From contig NZ_FMIB01000002.1 of the NCBI RefSeq assembly GCF_900091475.1, forward strand, positions 3,348,001 to 3,412,000: a DNA stretch of 64,000 bases. Reading direction: 5' to 3'. Below the pieces are notes generated by a model that saw nothing but the letters and a program-made list of their open reading frames with translations, had not been told where the DNA came from and made no database searches. How positions within the stretch are numbered: the stretch's first letter is position 1; every line of letters begins with the position of its first letter. Of the stretch, positions 42,755 to 51,259 are shown piece by piece. The translations under genes and the position numbers were made by a program. The DNA comes from Micromonospora chersina. Its GTDB lineage: Bacteria; Actinomycetota; Actinomycetes; Mycobacteriales; Micromonosporaceae.

Positions 42755-44119
42755 TCACCGCATACCCGCCTTCGGGGCCGTCGCCAGCCGCGCCACGTCG
42801 CGCAGCACCTGGTCGAGGCTGCCGGCGCCGGCCCAGCGCACCACCGGCACGCCGTGCTCGCGGAGCTGACCGATCATCGTGTCGCGGTCCAGCCGCCACA
42901 GCCGGTACGCCACCTCGGCCCAGCCCCGGTCCTTCGGCACCGGCAGCTCGGCCGGCAGGGTGTCCACCGCGACCACGAACCGCCCGCCCCGGGCCATCCG
43001 GGCCAGCATCTGCGCCGACCGCTCGTCCAGCAGCGGGGTGAGCACCACCACGAGCGCGTCCGAGGAGAGCAGCTGCGGGCCGAAGACCTGGTCGTACGGC
43101 TCGTGCGGGGACGACTCGGCCTTGACGTCGAGCAGCCACTCCAGCACGGTCAGGTACTGCCGCCGGCCGGTGGCCGGGCGCAACCGACGGGCGGCCGGAC
43201 CGTATTCCAGCAGCGCCACCCGGTCACCCCGGTGCAGGTAGTGCTCGGCGATGGCCGCGGCCGCCCGGACGGTGGTGTCCAACACGGACGCCGGCCCGCG
43301 TACGCCGCCGGAGCGGCCCGCCTCGGCCAGCACGTCGAGCAGCACCACCACCTCGGCGTCCCGGTCCGAGAGGGTGGCCGCCACGTGCAGCTGGCGGGCC
43401 CGCAGCGAGACCCGCCAGTCGATCCGGCGCAGCCGGTCCCCGGGCGCGAAGACGCGGACCCCGGCCAGCTCGCCGCCCTCCCCCGGGCGGCGCGAGTGGT
43501 GCGCGCCGACCAGCCCGGCGGCACGGGGCATCGCCTCCACCGCCTCGAACGGCTCGGTCATCGGGTAGACCCGCGTGCGGACCGCGTCGGTGACCACGGC
43601 CCGTGACACCAGCAGCCCGTCCGCGGCGGCCACCCGGGCGCCGGCCGGACCGATCGGGTGCCGCCCCCAGCGCAGCGCCGTCCCGGTCAGCTCCAGGTCG
43701 ACGGCCGAGCCGGACGGCACCGAGGTCACGAACGGCCGGTCGGCGCCGCCGGAGCGGCTCACGTCCACACCGGACCCGCCGAAGCCGACCTTCTCCACCC
43801 GCAGCCAGCGCGACATCCGGGTCCGCACCACCGCCACGTCGTAGGAGACGGTGTCCGGGTTGGCCACGGCCACCGTGGCGGCCATCGGCGCGCCCTCCAC
43901 CAGGTGCGTGTCCCCGACGCCGATCTCCAGCTCGGGCAGCGCGGTGGGCCGGCGGCGCAGCCCGTACGCGGTGCCCAGCGCGAACGGCGTGGCCAGGACG
44001 ACCAGGTCGATCCGGCCGAGCAGCACCGCCGCGACCAGCAGCAGGCCGGTGAGCAGCACGGCCCGGCCGAGCGCCCAGGTGGGCGCCCAGCCGCTCGCCG
44101 GTTCCTGACGGTCGGTCAT
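42755..44119 (-). CDS. DUF58 domain protein
   Basis: A 454-residue protein with two N-terminal membrane helices (about 17-55), a beta-rich region and a DUF58 core. The core includes RVFAPGDRLRRIDWRVSLRARQLHV (about 230-254), then a von Willebrand A-like fold with DAEVVVLLDV. DUF58 proteins work with MoxR ATPases in poorly understood chaperone or envelope systems. Its ATG overlaps the MoxR stop (TGATG), so translation is coupled. Confidence 0.88.
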   Translation of the reverse strand: MTDRQEPASGWAPTWALGRAVLLTGLLLVAAVLLGRIDLVVLATPFALGTAYGLRRRPTALPELEIGVGDTHLVEGAPMAATVAVANPDTVSYDVAVVRTRMSRWLRVEKVGFGGSGVDVSRSGGADRPFVTSVPSGSAVDLELTGTALRWGRHPIGPAGARVAAADGLLVSRAVVTDAVRTRVYPMTEPFEAVEAMPRAAGLVGAHHSRRPGEGGELAGVRVFAPGDRLRRIDWRVSLRARQLHVAATLSDRDAEVVVLLDVLAEAGRSGGVRGPASVLDTTVRAAAAIAEHYLHRGDRVALLEYGPAARRLRPATGRRQYLTVLEWLLDVKAESSPHEPYDQVFGPQLLSSDALVVVLTPLLDERSAQMLARMARGGRFVVAVDTLPAELPVPKDRGWAEVAYRLWRLDRDTMIGQLREHGVPVVRWAGAGSLDQVLRDVARLATAPKAGMR

Positions 44120-45126
44120 CAGCGCCCGACGGGTCCGGCCGCGTAGCTGGGCAGGGCGCCGCTGGCCGGGGCGGGCGTGGACTCCAGCACCTCACCGACC
44201 ACGAAGGACGGGTCGACCCGGCGCAGCCACATCTCCGGGCGCAGCGTGATCCGGTGCGCCAGCGCGGGCACCGCCACCGCCTTGACGTCCTCCGGCACCA
44301 CGTAGTCGCGGTTGGCGAGCACCGCGCGTACCCGGGACAGCAGCAGCAGCGCCAGCGAGCCGCGCGGCGAGGCGCCGACAAGCGCGGACGGGTGCTCGCG
44401 GGTGGCCGCGGTCAGCGCCACGATGTACCGGCCGATCGAGTCCTCGACGACCACGTCCTCCAGCGCGGCCTGCATGGCGCGCAACGTGGCGGCGTCCACC
44501 ACCGGCTTGATCTCGGCCTCCTCCCGGCGGCGGGCGATACGCCGTTGCAGCACCTCCCACTCCTCGTCGTGGTTCGGGTAGCCGAACGAGACCCGGAGCA
44601 GGAACCGGTCGAGCTGGGCCTCCGGCAGCGGGTAGGTGCCCTCGTACTCGATCGGGTTGGCGGTGGCGAGCACGTGGAACGGCTCGTCCAGCCGGTAGGT
44701 GACGCCCTCGACCGAGACCTGCTTCTCCTGCATGGCCTCCAGCAGCGCCGACTGGGTCTTCGGCGGGGTCCGGTTGATCTCGTCGGCGAGCAGCAGGTTG
44801 GTGAAGACCGGGCCGGCGCGGAACGAGAAGTCGCCGCTGCGCTGGTCGTAGAGGAAGGAGCCGGTGACGTCGGCGGGGAGCAGGTCCGGGGTGAACTGGA
44901 GGCGCCGGAAGTCCAGACCCAGGGCCTGCGCGAACGAGCGCGCGGTGAGCGTCTTGCCCAGGCCGGGCAGGTCCTCCAGCAGCACGTGGCCGCCGGCCAG
45001 GATGCCGGCCAGGACCAGCTCCAGCGCCTCCCGCTTGCCGACCACGACGGTGCCGACCGCGTCCAGCACCGCCCGGGCCAGCCGGCCGACCTCGGCGGGG
45101 GGCATGCTCCGGTCCACGTCGTTCAT
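44119..45126 (-). CDS. MoxR family AAA+ ATPase
   Basis: A 335-residue AAA+ ATPase with Walker A in LEDLPGLGKTLTAR, Walker B in LLLADEINRTPPKTQ, the sensor ATANPIEYEGTYPLPEAQLDRF and a C-terminal helical lid. MoxR proteins are thought to act as chaperones assembling the partner VWA/DUF58 protein. The gene is joined to both neighbours by TGATG overlaps, giving the operon DUF4129-membrane protein-MoxR-DUF58. Confidence 0.93.
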   Translation of the reverse strand: MNDVDRSMPPAEVGRLARAVLDAVGTVVVGKREALELVLAGILAGGHVLLEDLPGLGKTLTARSFAQALGLDFRRLQFTPDLLPADVTGSFLYDQRSGDFSFRAGPVFTNLLLADEINRTPPKTQSALLEAMQEKQVSVEGVTYRLDEPFHVLATANPIEYEGTYPLPEAQLDRFLLRVSFGYPNHDEEWEVLQRRIARRREEAEIKPVVDAATLRAMQAALEDVVVEDSIGRYIVALTAATREHPSALVGASPRGSLALLLLSRVRAVLANRDYVVPEDVKAVAVPALAHRITLRPEMWLRRVDPSFVVGEVLESTPAPASGALPSYAAGPVGR

Positions 45127-45707
45127 CACAGCTTCTCCAGTTCGGCGACGATCGCCGCGAGGTCGCGCGGCGACGGGGGGCGGCGGGCGGGGGTGCCGAG
45201 GAACGTCCACAGCGGCTCGCCCAGCAGGGCGCGGGCACGGGCCGGATCGGACTCGCGGGTGACACCGTGCTTCTGGCGCAGCCGCTCGTCGGCCAGCTCG
45301 CCGAGGCGGGGCAGCACCCGCTCGGTGAACCGTTCGCGGTTGTCGGAGCACCAGTCCAGCGGGCGTTCCCACCCGTTGATCGCGGCACGGAGCGCGTCCC
45401 GGGCGGCCCAGTTCCAGGTGCCGGGCTCCTCGCCAGCCGGGGCACGGCCGCCGGCCCGGGGCGGCGGCGGGGGCGACAGCGCGGCGGTGACCCGGCGGAC
45501 GGCGAGCACGGCGAGCACGGCCGCCACGATGATCCAGAGCGAGACCTGGAGGCCGACCGCGCGCAGCCCGACGACGACCACCACCACGATCGCGGCGGTG
45601 ACCGCGAGAGTGCGCAGCACCCAGCGCACCCGCCCGCCGCCGGGCCGGTGCGCCTCCTCGGCGGGCTCCTCGGCGAACGAGAGCAGGTCGTCGATGCTGG
45701 TGCTCAT
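45126..45707 (-). CDS. Hypothetical membrane protein between DUF4129 and MoxR genes
   Basis: A 193-residue protein with two membrane helices (about 28-48 and 52-70), a Pro-rich linker and a helical cytoplasmic part (EPLWTFLGTPARRPPSPRDLAAIVAELEKL). Family not recognised, though the position in MoxR operons is usual for such proteins. Overlaps both neighbours by a few bases. Confidence 0.8.
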   Translation of the reverse strand: MSTSIDDLLSFAEEPAEEAHRPGGGRVRWVLRTLAVTAAIVVVVVVGLRAVGLQVSLWIIVAAVLAVLAVRRVTAALSPPPPPRAGGRAPAGEEPGTWNWAARDALRAAINGWERPLDWCSDNRERFTERVLPRLGELADERLRQKHGVTRESDPARARALLGEPLWTFLGTPARRPPSPRDLAAIVAELEKL

Positions 45708-46441
45708 GCCGTTGCCTCGCCGACGGCCACCGTGGTCAGTTCGCCGCGCAGCCGGCGCAGGGCGGCCCGGGCCTGGTCGCGCATCCGCTCGTCTACGGTG
45801 TGGGTGGCGTACCGGGCCTCACGGTAGACGTGCGCGAAGCCGTCCAGCACGTCGGCGCTGACGATGGCCGGCACGCCGGCCGCCGGGTCGCCGCGCAGCA
45901 GCCGGCTCACCAGGTCGGTGGGGGTGTCCCCGGCGCGCCGGGGCACGCCGGCCTCGTCGGCGGCCTCCTCCAGCCGGACCCAGCAGGCGATCACCGCGGT
46001 GCGCGGGTCGGTGGACCGGTCGTCGAGATCCTCCAGGCCGGCGTCGAGCGCGGCCACCACCTCGCGGGCGGTGCCCTCGGCGGTACGCCGCGTCCGCTGG
46101 GTGGGCACCGCGCGGGTGGTCCGGCGCAGCGCGCCGCCCAGCAGGGTCCACAGCACGTACCCGACTGCGGCCAGCACCGCCGCACCGAGCAGCACGACGG
46201 CCGTGGTGGCGAGCCAGCCCGGGATGCCGCCCGAGGTGGGTTCGCCCAGGTCCCGCGGTTCGAGCGTGATCGAGGGTGCGGGCTCGGCGGAGGGATAGTC
46301 CGGCACGTACGGGATGTTGTCGGCAGCGGGCGGAATGCGGCTCGCCCCGATGGTGGAGTGCCCGGCGGCGAGCGCGGCGACGGTGAGCAGCAGGATCACC
46401 GCCGCGACCGGCCACCACCTGCGCAGCACGCCGAGGTCCAT
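45704..46441 (-). CDS. DUF4129 domain membrane protein
   Basis: A 245-residue protein with helices at about 9-27 and 80-105 and a C-terminal cytoplasmic DUF4129 domain (TAVIACWVRLEEAADEAGVPRRAGDTPTDLV...). DUF4129 is normally the transglutaminase-linked tail found with DUF58/MoxR genes; here it stands without a transglutaminase. ATG 46441 follows a G-rich ribosome site. It is probably the first gene of the operon, 20 bp after the glycosylase gene. Confidence 0.83.
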   Translation of the reverse strand: MDLGVLRRWWPVAAVILLLTVAALAAGHSTIGASRIPPAADNIPYVPDYPSAEPAPSITLEPRDLGEPTSGGIPGWLATTAVVLLGAAVLAAVGYVLWTLLGGALRRTTRAVPTQRTRRTAEGTAREVVAALDAGLEDLDDRSTDPRTAVIACWVRLEEAADEAGVPRRAGDTPTDLVSRLLRGDPAAGVPAIVSADVLDGFAHVYREARYATHTVDERMRDQARAALRRLRGELTTVAVGEATA

Positions 46442-46461
46442 CCCACCGCCCCACGTAATCC

Positions 46462-47202
46462 TCAGTCCACCCCGGCCAGGTCCTTCGCCCGGGCGAACAC
46501 GTCGTCCAACATCGCTGGTGTCAGCCGCCCGGTGAAGGTGTTCTGCTGGCTGACGTGGTAACAGCCGAGCAGCTCCGGTGCGGACGTGCCGGACCAGTGT
46601 GCCCCATGACCGAAGGCCGGGCGCGGCGTGGGCGGGCGCTGCGCGTACACGTCGCGCAGCACCGGCCACCACGCGGCCCAGGCGAACGCGCCCAGGGCGA
46701 CCACGACGCGCAGGGTGGGCCGGATCAGCGCGACCTCGCGGTGCAGCCACGGCGCGCAGGTGTCCCGCTCGGCCGGGGTGGGCTTGTTGTCCGGCGGCGC
46801 GCAGCGCACGGAGGCGAAGATGCGGGTGTCGCGCAGGGCGAGGCCGTCGTCGGCGGACACGCTTGTCGCCTGGTTGGCCAGCCCGGCCCGGTGCAGCGCG
46901 GCGAAGAGCACGTCGCCGGAGCGGTCCCCGGTGAAGATCCGGCCGGTGCGGTTGCCGCCGTGCGCGGCGGGCGCCAGCCCGAGGATGCCGATCCGCGCGT
47001 CGGGCGGGCCGAAGCCGGGCACCGGCCGCCCCCAGTAGTCCTGGTCGCGGAAGGCCGCCCGCTTGACCCGGGCGACCTCCTCCCGCCAGGCGACCAGCCT
47101 TGGGCAGGCGAAGCAGTTGCTCACCGCGCCGTCGAGGTCGGCCAGGTCGGTCGCCCGCGCGGCGCGGGCGACCACCTCGGCGGGGGTACGCGGCTCAGCC
47201 AA
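46462..47202 (-). CDS. Uracil-DNA glycosylase, family 5 (UdgB type)
   Basis: Removes uracil and other deaminated bases from DNA. The 246-residue protein has Fe-S cluster cysteines in CFACPRLV (C30, C33) and in VRCAPPDN ... RDTC. The motif [19 protein letters not shown] lacks the usual catalytic acid of family 1, as is typical of family 5, and [10 protein letters not shown] supplies the second motif. TTG 47202 overlaps the dienelactone hydrolase stop by 8 bases; no better start is seen. Confidence 0.9.
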   Translation of the reverse strand: MAEPRTPAEVVARAARATDLADLDGAVSNCFACPRLVAWREEVARVKRAAFRDQDYWGRPVPGFGPPDARIGILGLAPAAHGGNRTGRIFTGDRSGDVLFAALHRAGLANQATSVSADDGLALRDTRIFASVRCAPPDNKPTPAERDTCAPWLHREVALIRPTLRVVVALGAFAWAAWWPVLRDVYAQRPPTPRPAFGHGAHWSGTSAPELLGCYHVSQQNTFTGRLTPAMLDDVFARAKDLAGVD

Positions 47203-47881
47203 GCTTGGCCCGGAAGAGTTCCAGGGTGCGGGCCCAGGCGGTGGCGGCGGCCCGCTGGTCGAAGTGCTCCGGCCGGTCCTCGTTGAAGAACGCGTGGGCG
47301 GTGCCCGGGTAGTCGTAGGTCTGGCAGGTGCCGCCGGCCGCCTCGATGGCCCGGCGTACGCTCTGCACCCCGTCGGCGGCGGAGAGGCCGTCCGCCTCGG
47401 AGCAGTGGACGAGCGCCGCCTTACCCGCGTAGTCGGTCCAGTCGCTGCGCATGCCCTCCCAGGGCAGCCGCGGGTAGAAGCCGGCGGTCGCGACGATCCG
47501 CTCGGAGAACGTGCCGGACCAGAGTGCCAGGCTGGCGCCGGCGCAGAACCCGGCGCAGCCCACCTTGCCGGCGACCTCGGGCCGGTTGGCGAGGTATTCG
47601 GCGGCGGCCGCGATGTCGCTCGCCGCCTCGTCCATCTGGGCGCTGTTCAGCATCTGCCGGGGCTCACTCGGCTTGCTCGCCGGGCCGCCGTGCCGGAAGT
47701 CGGGCGCCAGGGCGACGAAGCCGGCCTCCGCGAAGCGGTCCACCACCGCCCGGACGTGGGGCACCAGACCCCACCAGTCCTGGATGACGATGACCGCCGG
47801 GCTGGCCGCACCGCCGGAGGGTATCGCGAGATACCCCTCGCTCGTCCCCCCGTTGCCGGTGAAGCTCACCATCTCGCCCAT
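47195..47881 (-). CDS. Dienelactone hydrolase family protein
   Basis: A 228-residue alpha/beta hydrolase with the Cys nucleophile in GFCAG, the Asp in the CSEADG loop and the His in TAHAFFN, the dienelactone-hydrolase triad. Physiological substrate unknown; without catechol genes nearby it is probably a general carboxylesterase. ATG 47881 has AGGAGG 8 nt upstream. Cotranscribed with the glycosylase gene. Confidence 0.9.
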   Translation of the reverse strand: MGEMVSFTGNGGTSEGYLAIPSGGAASPAVIVIQDWWGLVPHVRAVVDRFAEAGFVALAPDFRHGGPASKPSEPRQMLNSAQMDEAASDIAAAAEYLANRPEVAGKVGCAGFCAGASLALWSGTFSERIVATAGFYPRLPWEGMRSDWTDYAGKAALVHCSEADGLSAADGVQSVRRAIEAAGGTCQTYDYPGTAHAFFNEDRPEHFDQRAAATAWARTLELFRAKLG

Positions 47882-48086
47882 GGTCCCGTCCTCCTAGCGG
47901 TCAGTCATCGTTGGCTGGTCGCACAGTGGGTGTTACGTGCGGGTAGCGTGCCACGCGCTCACCGGCCCGGGGAAGACGAAAGAACAGTGGCATTCACCTC
48001 CTGTTCGTCTCCCGGACCGGTCCGTCACCGCCGCCGCGCCCCGCTGCGCGCTCCCGTGCTCCACGCGGCCCTCCACCGTGGACGCG

Positions 48087-48122
48087 CCGAGGGGCGCCCA
48101 CCGGTCGGTGGGCGCCCCTCGG
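48087..48122 (-). terminator. Long perfect hairpin after the HAAS-type gene
   Basis: CCGAGGGGCGCCCACCG (48087-48103) and CGGTGGGCGCCCCTCGG (48106-48122) are perfectly complementary over 17 bp, 9 bp after the stop codon on the minus strand. The remainder of the 250-bp gap to the dienelactone hydrolase start shows no other clear feature. Confidence 0.85.
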
Positions 48123-48131
48123 AGGTCGGCT

Positions 48132-49166
48132 TCAGCGGGTCGGCTCGGGCGTCGGCGTGCTCCCGCCGGGCGCGGCCGACGGGTTCACGGTCGGCGCGGG
48201 GGCCACGCTCTCGCTCGGCGCGGGGGCCACGGTTCCGCTCGGCGCCGGGGTCCCGGGCGCCGGGGCGACGCTCGCGCCCGGTGCGGGCGGGGCGTTCAGG
48301 GTCGGCGCGGCCGGCGCCGGCGGTCCGAAGGGCGCCCGGTCCGGGCAGTACGGGTAGGCGTTGCGCGGCGCGGGCATGCTGCCGCTCGCGTCCAGGCAGC
48401 TCGGCCAGCCGAGCCGGATCGGCACGCCGTTCTGATCGAAGAGCTGGGCGTTGCGGACCAGCCGCCCCTCCTGGTCGTAGACGAAGACGTCCTCGATCCG
48501 GTCGTACCGGTGGTCGACCGACACCTCCTGGTAGCTGCCGAACTGGTCGGAGCTGGCGTGCTGGTCGACGTTGACGAGCATCGCGAAGGAGAAGATCAGG
48601 AACGCCGCGGTGCCCAGTCGCAGCAGCCGTCGCGGCCAGCCCCGGAGGCCGGGTGCGCGCCGGCCCAGCCACACCGAGGCGAGGACCGTGCCGGCGAGGA
48701 GGAACAGGCCGGCCAGCACGCTGCCGTCGAGCCGGGGCAGCAACCCGGACGGCTCCTGGAGCACCACGGAGATCACCAGCGCCGCGAGCCAGCCGCGCAG
48801 CAGCCACCAGGCCGGGCGCAGCGGGCGGAGGAACTCGCTCACCGACGACTGCCCGAGCAGCGGGCCGAGCTGGGTGTCGAGAGCGCGGAGCTGGACGCCG
48901 GCACGCGCCTGCGCAGCGGCCAGTCGCCGGCCCCGGCGCCCCGGGCCGGCTCCCGTCTCGGCGCCGGCGGCGGCCCGGAGTTCGGCCGCGTACGCCTCCG
49001 GCTCGCCCAGCCGGTCGACAAGCGTGCCGTCGGTCTCGGCGGCCACCTCGGCGAGGTGCTCCGGCAGATCCTCGGTCAACTCGTCGCGCGCGGCGGGCGG
49101 CAGGTCGGCCAGGGCGGCCCGCACCCGCTCGACGTAGTCCGCGATCTCCTGCCCCGTGACGGTCAT
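48132..49166 (-). CDS. HAAS-domain membrane protein with Ala/Pro-rich tail
   Basis: A 344-residue protein. The first 90 residues (EIADYVERVRAALADLPPAARDELTEDLPEHLAEV) match the HAAS/DUF1700 helical domain that pairs with PadR regulators. About four transmembrane helices follow (110-215), then an extracytoplasmic part and a 75-residue tail of Ala-Pro repeats (PAPGTPAPSGTVAPAPSESVAP). It overlaps the PadR stop by four bases. HAAS proteins are thought to sense a signal for the partner PadR. The long extracellular tail suggests reach into the cell wall. Confidence 0.85.
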   Translation of the reverse strand: MTVTGQEIADYVERVRAALADLPPAARDELTEDLPEHLAEVAAETDGTLVDRLGEPEAYAAELRAAAGAETGAGPGRRGRRLAAAQARAGVQLRALDTQLGPLLGQSSVSEFLRPLRPAWWLLRGWLAALVISVVLQEPSGLLPRLDGSVLAGLFLLAGTVLASVWLGRRAPGLRGWPRRLLRLGTAAFLIFSFAMLVNVDQHASSDQFGSYQEVSVDHRYDRIEDVFVYDQEGRLVRNAQLFDQNGVPIRLGWPSCLDASGSMPAPRNAYPYCPDRAPFGPPAPAAPTLNAPPAPGASVAPAPGTPAPSGTVAPAPSESVAPAPTVNPSAAPGGSTPTPEPTR

Positions 49167-49495
49167 GCCGCCATCCCCCGATCGTCGAGCAGTGCGTCCA
49201 TGGTGGTGGCGAAGGAGCGCCAGGTCTTGCCGGAGCGGGTGAGCTGGTCCCGGCCGGCGGCGTTGAGTGAGTAGTACTTGCGGTGGGGACCGGACTCGCT
49301 CGGCACCACGTAGGTGGTCAGCAGGCCGGCGGCGAAGAGCCGGCGCAGGGTGCCGTAGACCGAGGCGTCGCCGACCTCCTCCAGGCCGGCCTCGCGCAGC
49401 CGGCGGAGGATGTCGTAACCGTAGCCGTCCTCCTCCTTGAGCACGGCGAGAACGGCCAGGTCGAGCACGCCCTTGAGGAGCTGCGTCGTATCCAC
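49163..49495 (-). CDS. PadR family transcriptional regulator
   Basis: A 110-residue winged-helix repressor of the PadR type (QLLKGVLDLAVLAVL, then GYGYDILRRL, ASVYGTLRRLFAAGLL and the wing GPHRKYYSLN). GTG 49495 is chosen because a complete promoter (TTGACG, 18 nt, TAGTGT) ends exactly 7 nt before it; GTG 49504 would overlap the -10. A 12-bp palindrome covers the -10, so autorepression is likely. The partner is the downstream HAAS membrane protein; the divergent LysE gene may also be controlled. Confidence 0.92.
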   Translation of the reverse strand: MDTTQLLKGVLDLAVLAVLKEEDGYGYDILRRLREAGLEEVGDASVYGTLRRLFAAGLLTTYVVPSESGPHRKYYSLNAAGRDQLTRSGKTWRSFATTMDALLDDRGMAA

Positions 49496-49501
49496 GCTCC
49501 G

Positions 49502-49532
49502 CACACTAGTGTGGATTGCGTAGTACCGTCAA
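49502..49532 (-). promoter_or_regulatory. Promoter and palindromic operator of padR
   Basis: On the minus strand TTGACG (49532-49527), 18 nt and TAGTGT (49508-49503) form the best -35/-10 pair in the window. The perfect palindrome CACACTAGTGTG (49502-49513) covers the -10 box and is a likely PadR binding site. Confidence 0.75.
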
Positions 49533-49548
49533 GAACATGGTAGCTGCG

Positions 49549-49554
49549 TAGGCT
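49549..49554 (+). promoter_or_regulatory. -10 box of the LysE gene (leaderless type)
   Basis: TAGGCT, 6 nt before ATG 49561, with no ribosome site. The -35 region would overlap the padR promoter. Confidence 0.55.
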
Positions 49555-49560
49555 CGGGGC

Positions 49561-50190
49561 ATGTCGTGGAGCAGCTACGCGTCCTTCCTCGTCTTCGCCA
49601 CCGTGCTGATCCTCATCCCGGGGCCCGACTTCGCCGTGGTCACCCGCAACACGCTCGCCGCCGGTAGGCGCCGGGGCAGGTGGAGCGCGATCGGCGTGAC
49701 CGCCTCGAACGCGGTGCAGGGGGTCACCGCCGCCGCCGGGCTCGGCGCGCTCATCGTCCGCTCCCAGCCGTTGTTCGAGGCGATCCGCTGGGCCGGCGTG
49801 GCCTACCTGGCGTACCTCGGGGTGCAGGCGTGGCGGTCGGCCTGGCGCGGCGACTACCCGCCCCTGGCCGGCGACGCCACCGCCACGCCCGGGCAGGCGC
49901 TGACCGGGTTCCGGCAGGGCTTCCTGTCCAACATCACCAATCCGAAGGTGCTGGCGTTCTACCTGGCCGTGCTCCCCCAGTTCGTCGGCGGCGCCGCGCC
50001 GATCGGCACGCTGCTCGCCTTCGCGCTCAGCCACGCGGTGCTCAGCCTCGCGTACCTGTTGATCCTGGTCGCGGCGCTGGACCGGGCCCGGGACCTGCTG
50101 TCCCGGCGGCGGATCCGGCGCTGGCTGGACGGGCTGACCGGGGTGGCGCTGCTCGGCTTCGGCGCCCGCCTCGCCACCGAACGCACCTGA
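49561..50190 (+). CDS. LysE/RhtB family amino-acid exporter
   Basis: A 209-residue inner-membrane exporter with six helices and the family motif ILIPGPDFAVVTRNTLAAGRRRG near the N-terminus, plus GFLSNITNPKVLAFYLAVLPQF. Such proteins export lysine, homoserine, threonine or related compounds; the substrate cannot be predicted. It is divergent from padR across 65 bp. Confidence 0.92.
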   Translation: MSWSSYASFLVFATVLILIPGPDFAVVTRNTLAAGRRRGRWSAIGVTASNAVQGVTAAAGLGALIVRSQPLFEAIRWAGVAYLAYLGVQAWRSAWRGDYPPLAGDATATPGQALTGFRQGFLSNITNPKVLAFYLAVLPQFVGGAAPIGTLLAFALSHAVLSLAYLLILVAALDRARDLLSRRRIRRWLDGLTGVALLGFGARLATERT

Positions 50191-50253
50191 CCGTGGCGCG
50201 CGGATCGACTTAATTTTCCCTTATGGGGCCTGCTCATCGACGCGGTACATCGG

Positions 50254-50259
50254 TAGGTT
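50254..50259 (+). promoter_or_regulatory. -10 box of the gene at 50266 (leaderless type)
   Basis: TAGGTT, 6 nt before ATG 50266, with no ribosome site. Confidence 0.55.
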
Positions 50260-50265
50260 GCCCGG

Positions 50266-50955
50266 ATGCGACACCTCGGAACCGTGCTCGCCGCGGCCAT
50301 CGTCGGTCCGCTGGCCTGGATACTCTTCGCCCTCGGTCAGGACCGGTCGGAACGGGCGTTCGCCGCCGCACAGAACGGCGGCGCACTCGACAGCGCTGAC
50401 TTCGTTCGACCCGCACTGGTGCTGGCCGCAGCCGGGATCGTGCTCGGGCTCATCGCCACGCTCCGGTTCTCCCCCCTGGGCGCGGCGCTGACCGGACTGG
50501 CCTACTCGGCCAGCTACCTGGGCCTGCTGGTCAGCCCGACCACGGTGACGAAACTGTTCGACCACGAACTGACCCTGAGCGGCCACCCGGTCGACCTGGC
50601 GGCCCCACTCCGGACCGGGACGACGCTGCTGGTCGGCTCGCTGCTCCTCGTCGGGGTCGTGAGCGTCCGCCGCTGGCAGCGGTGGCCGCGGCCCGCCGAC
50701 GACACCCCCGCGGCGCTGCAGGCGGACGAGATCATCCCGCCCGCGACCCCACGGGACCGCCCGCTGGGCGTCGACGGTCTCGGGCTGGGCACGCCACGGA
50801 GCACGCCCGAGCCGGAGCCGGTTCGGACCGGCGCTTCCGCCGGGGCGGGCGGTTCGGACTGGGCCGGCCGTTCGGACTGGGCCGGGCTGCTGTCCGGCGG
50901 CTCCGCGGTCCGGTCCGGCCGGTCGTCGGACTGGCCGCGCCAGCGTTCACGGTGA
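50266..50955 (+). CDS. Hypothetical membrane protein, 229 residues
   Basis: About four hydrophobic helices in the first 135 residues (GTVLAAAIVGPLAWILFAL at the start), followed by a disordered cytoplasmic tail rich in Pro, Ser and Gly. The tail contains a short repeat GGSDWAGRSDWAGLLSGG. Family not recognised. It stands alone between the LysE gene and the convergent small gene at 50985. Confidence 0.75.
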   Translation: MRHLGTVLAAAIVGPLAWILFALGQDRSERAFAAAQNGGALDSADFVRPALVLAAAGIVLGLIATLRFSPLGAALTGLAYSASYLGLLVSPTTVTKLFDHELTLSGHPVDLAAPLRTGTTLLVGSLLLVGVVSVRRWQRWPRPADDTPAALQADEIIPPATPRDRPLGVDGLGLGTPRSTPEPEPVRTGASAGAGGSDWAGRSDWAGLLSGGSAVRSGRSSDWPRQRSR

Positions 50956-50984
50956 GCCACCGCACGCCCTGACGCGCCGGGCCA

Positions 50985-51248
50985 TCAGGGGCGCGGAAGG
51001 CCGCGGTACGCGTCCAGCCAGGCCCAGTCACCCGGGCAGGTCGCCAGCTCGGCCAGGCAGTGATCGAGGGCGTCCGGCAGGGTCTTCGTGTCGACGCGGA
51101 TCACTTGCCGACCGCCGAGACCGGGCCCGGAGAGCAGCATCGTCCACGGTCGGCCGTTGAACTGGGCCATCCGCTCCCGGTCGACGCGGATCAGAACGTC
51201 GACCTGCCGCCGCCCCAACTCGTCCATGAGCAGCTCGACGTCGATCAC
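50985..51248 (-). CDS. Hypothetical protein downstream of ppx, 87 residues
   Basis: Small soluble protein (VIDVELLMDELGRRQVDVLIRVDRERMA...) with a mixed alpha/beta pattern and two Cys. Family not recognised. It begins 11 bp after the ppx stop on the same strand, so probably cotranscribed. GTG 51248 is the only suitable start. Confidence 0.7.
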   Translation of the reverse strand: MIDVELLMDELGRRQVDVLIRVDRERMAQFNGRPWTMLLSGPGLGGRQVIRVDTKTLPDALDHCLAELATCPGDWAWLDAYRGLPRP

Positions 51249-51259
51249 GCCGTGCCGTC

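Noticed and set aside
47937..49274. Plus-strand frame starting in the gap at 47937
   Set aside because: Most of it is antisense to the HAAS gene. The first 50 codons lie in the gap but have no good ribosome site or recognisable leader-peptide pattern.
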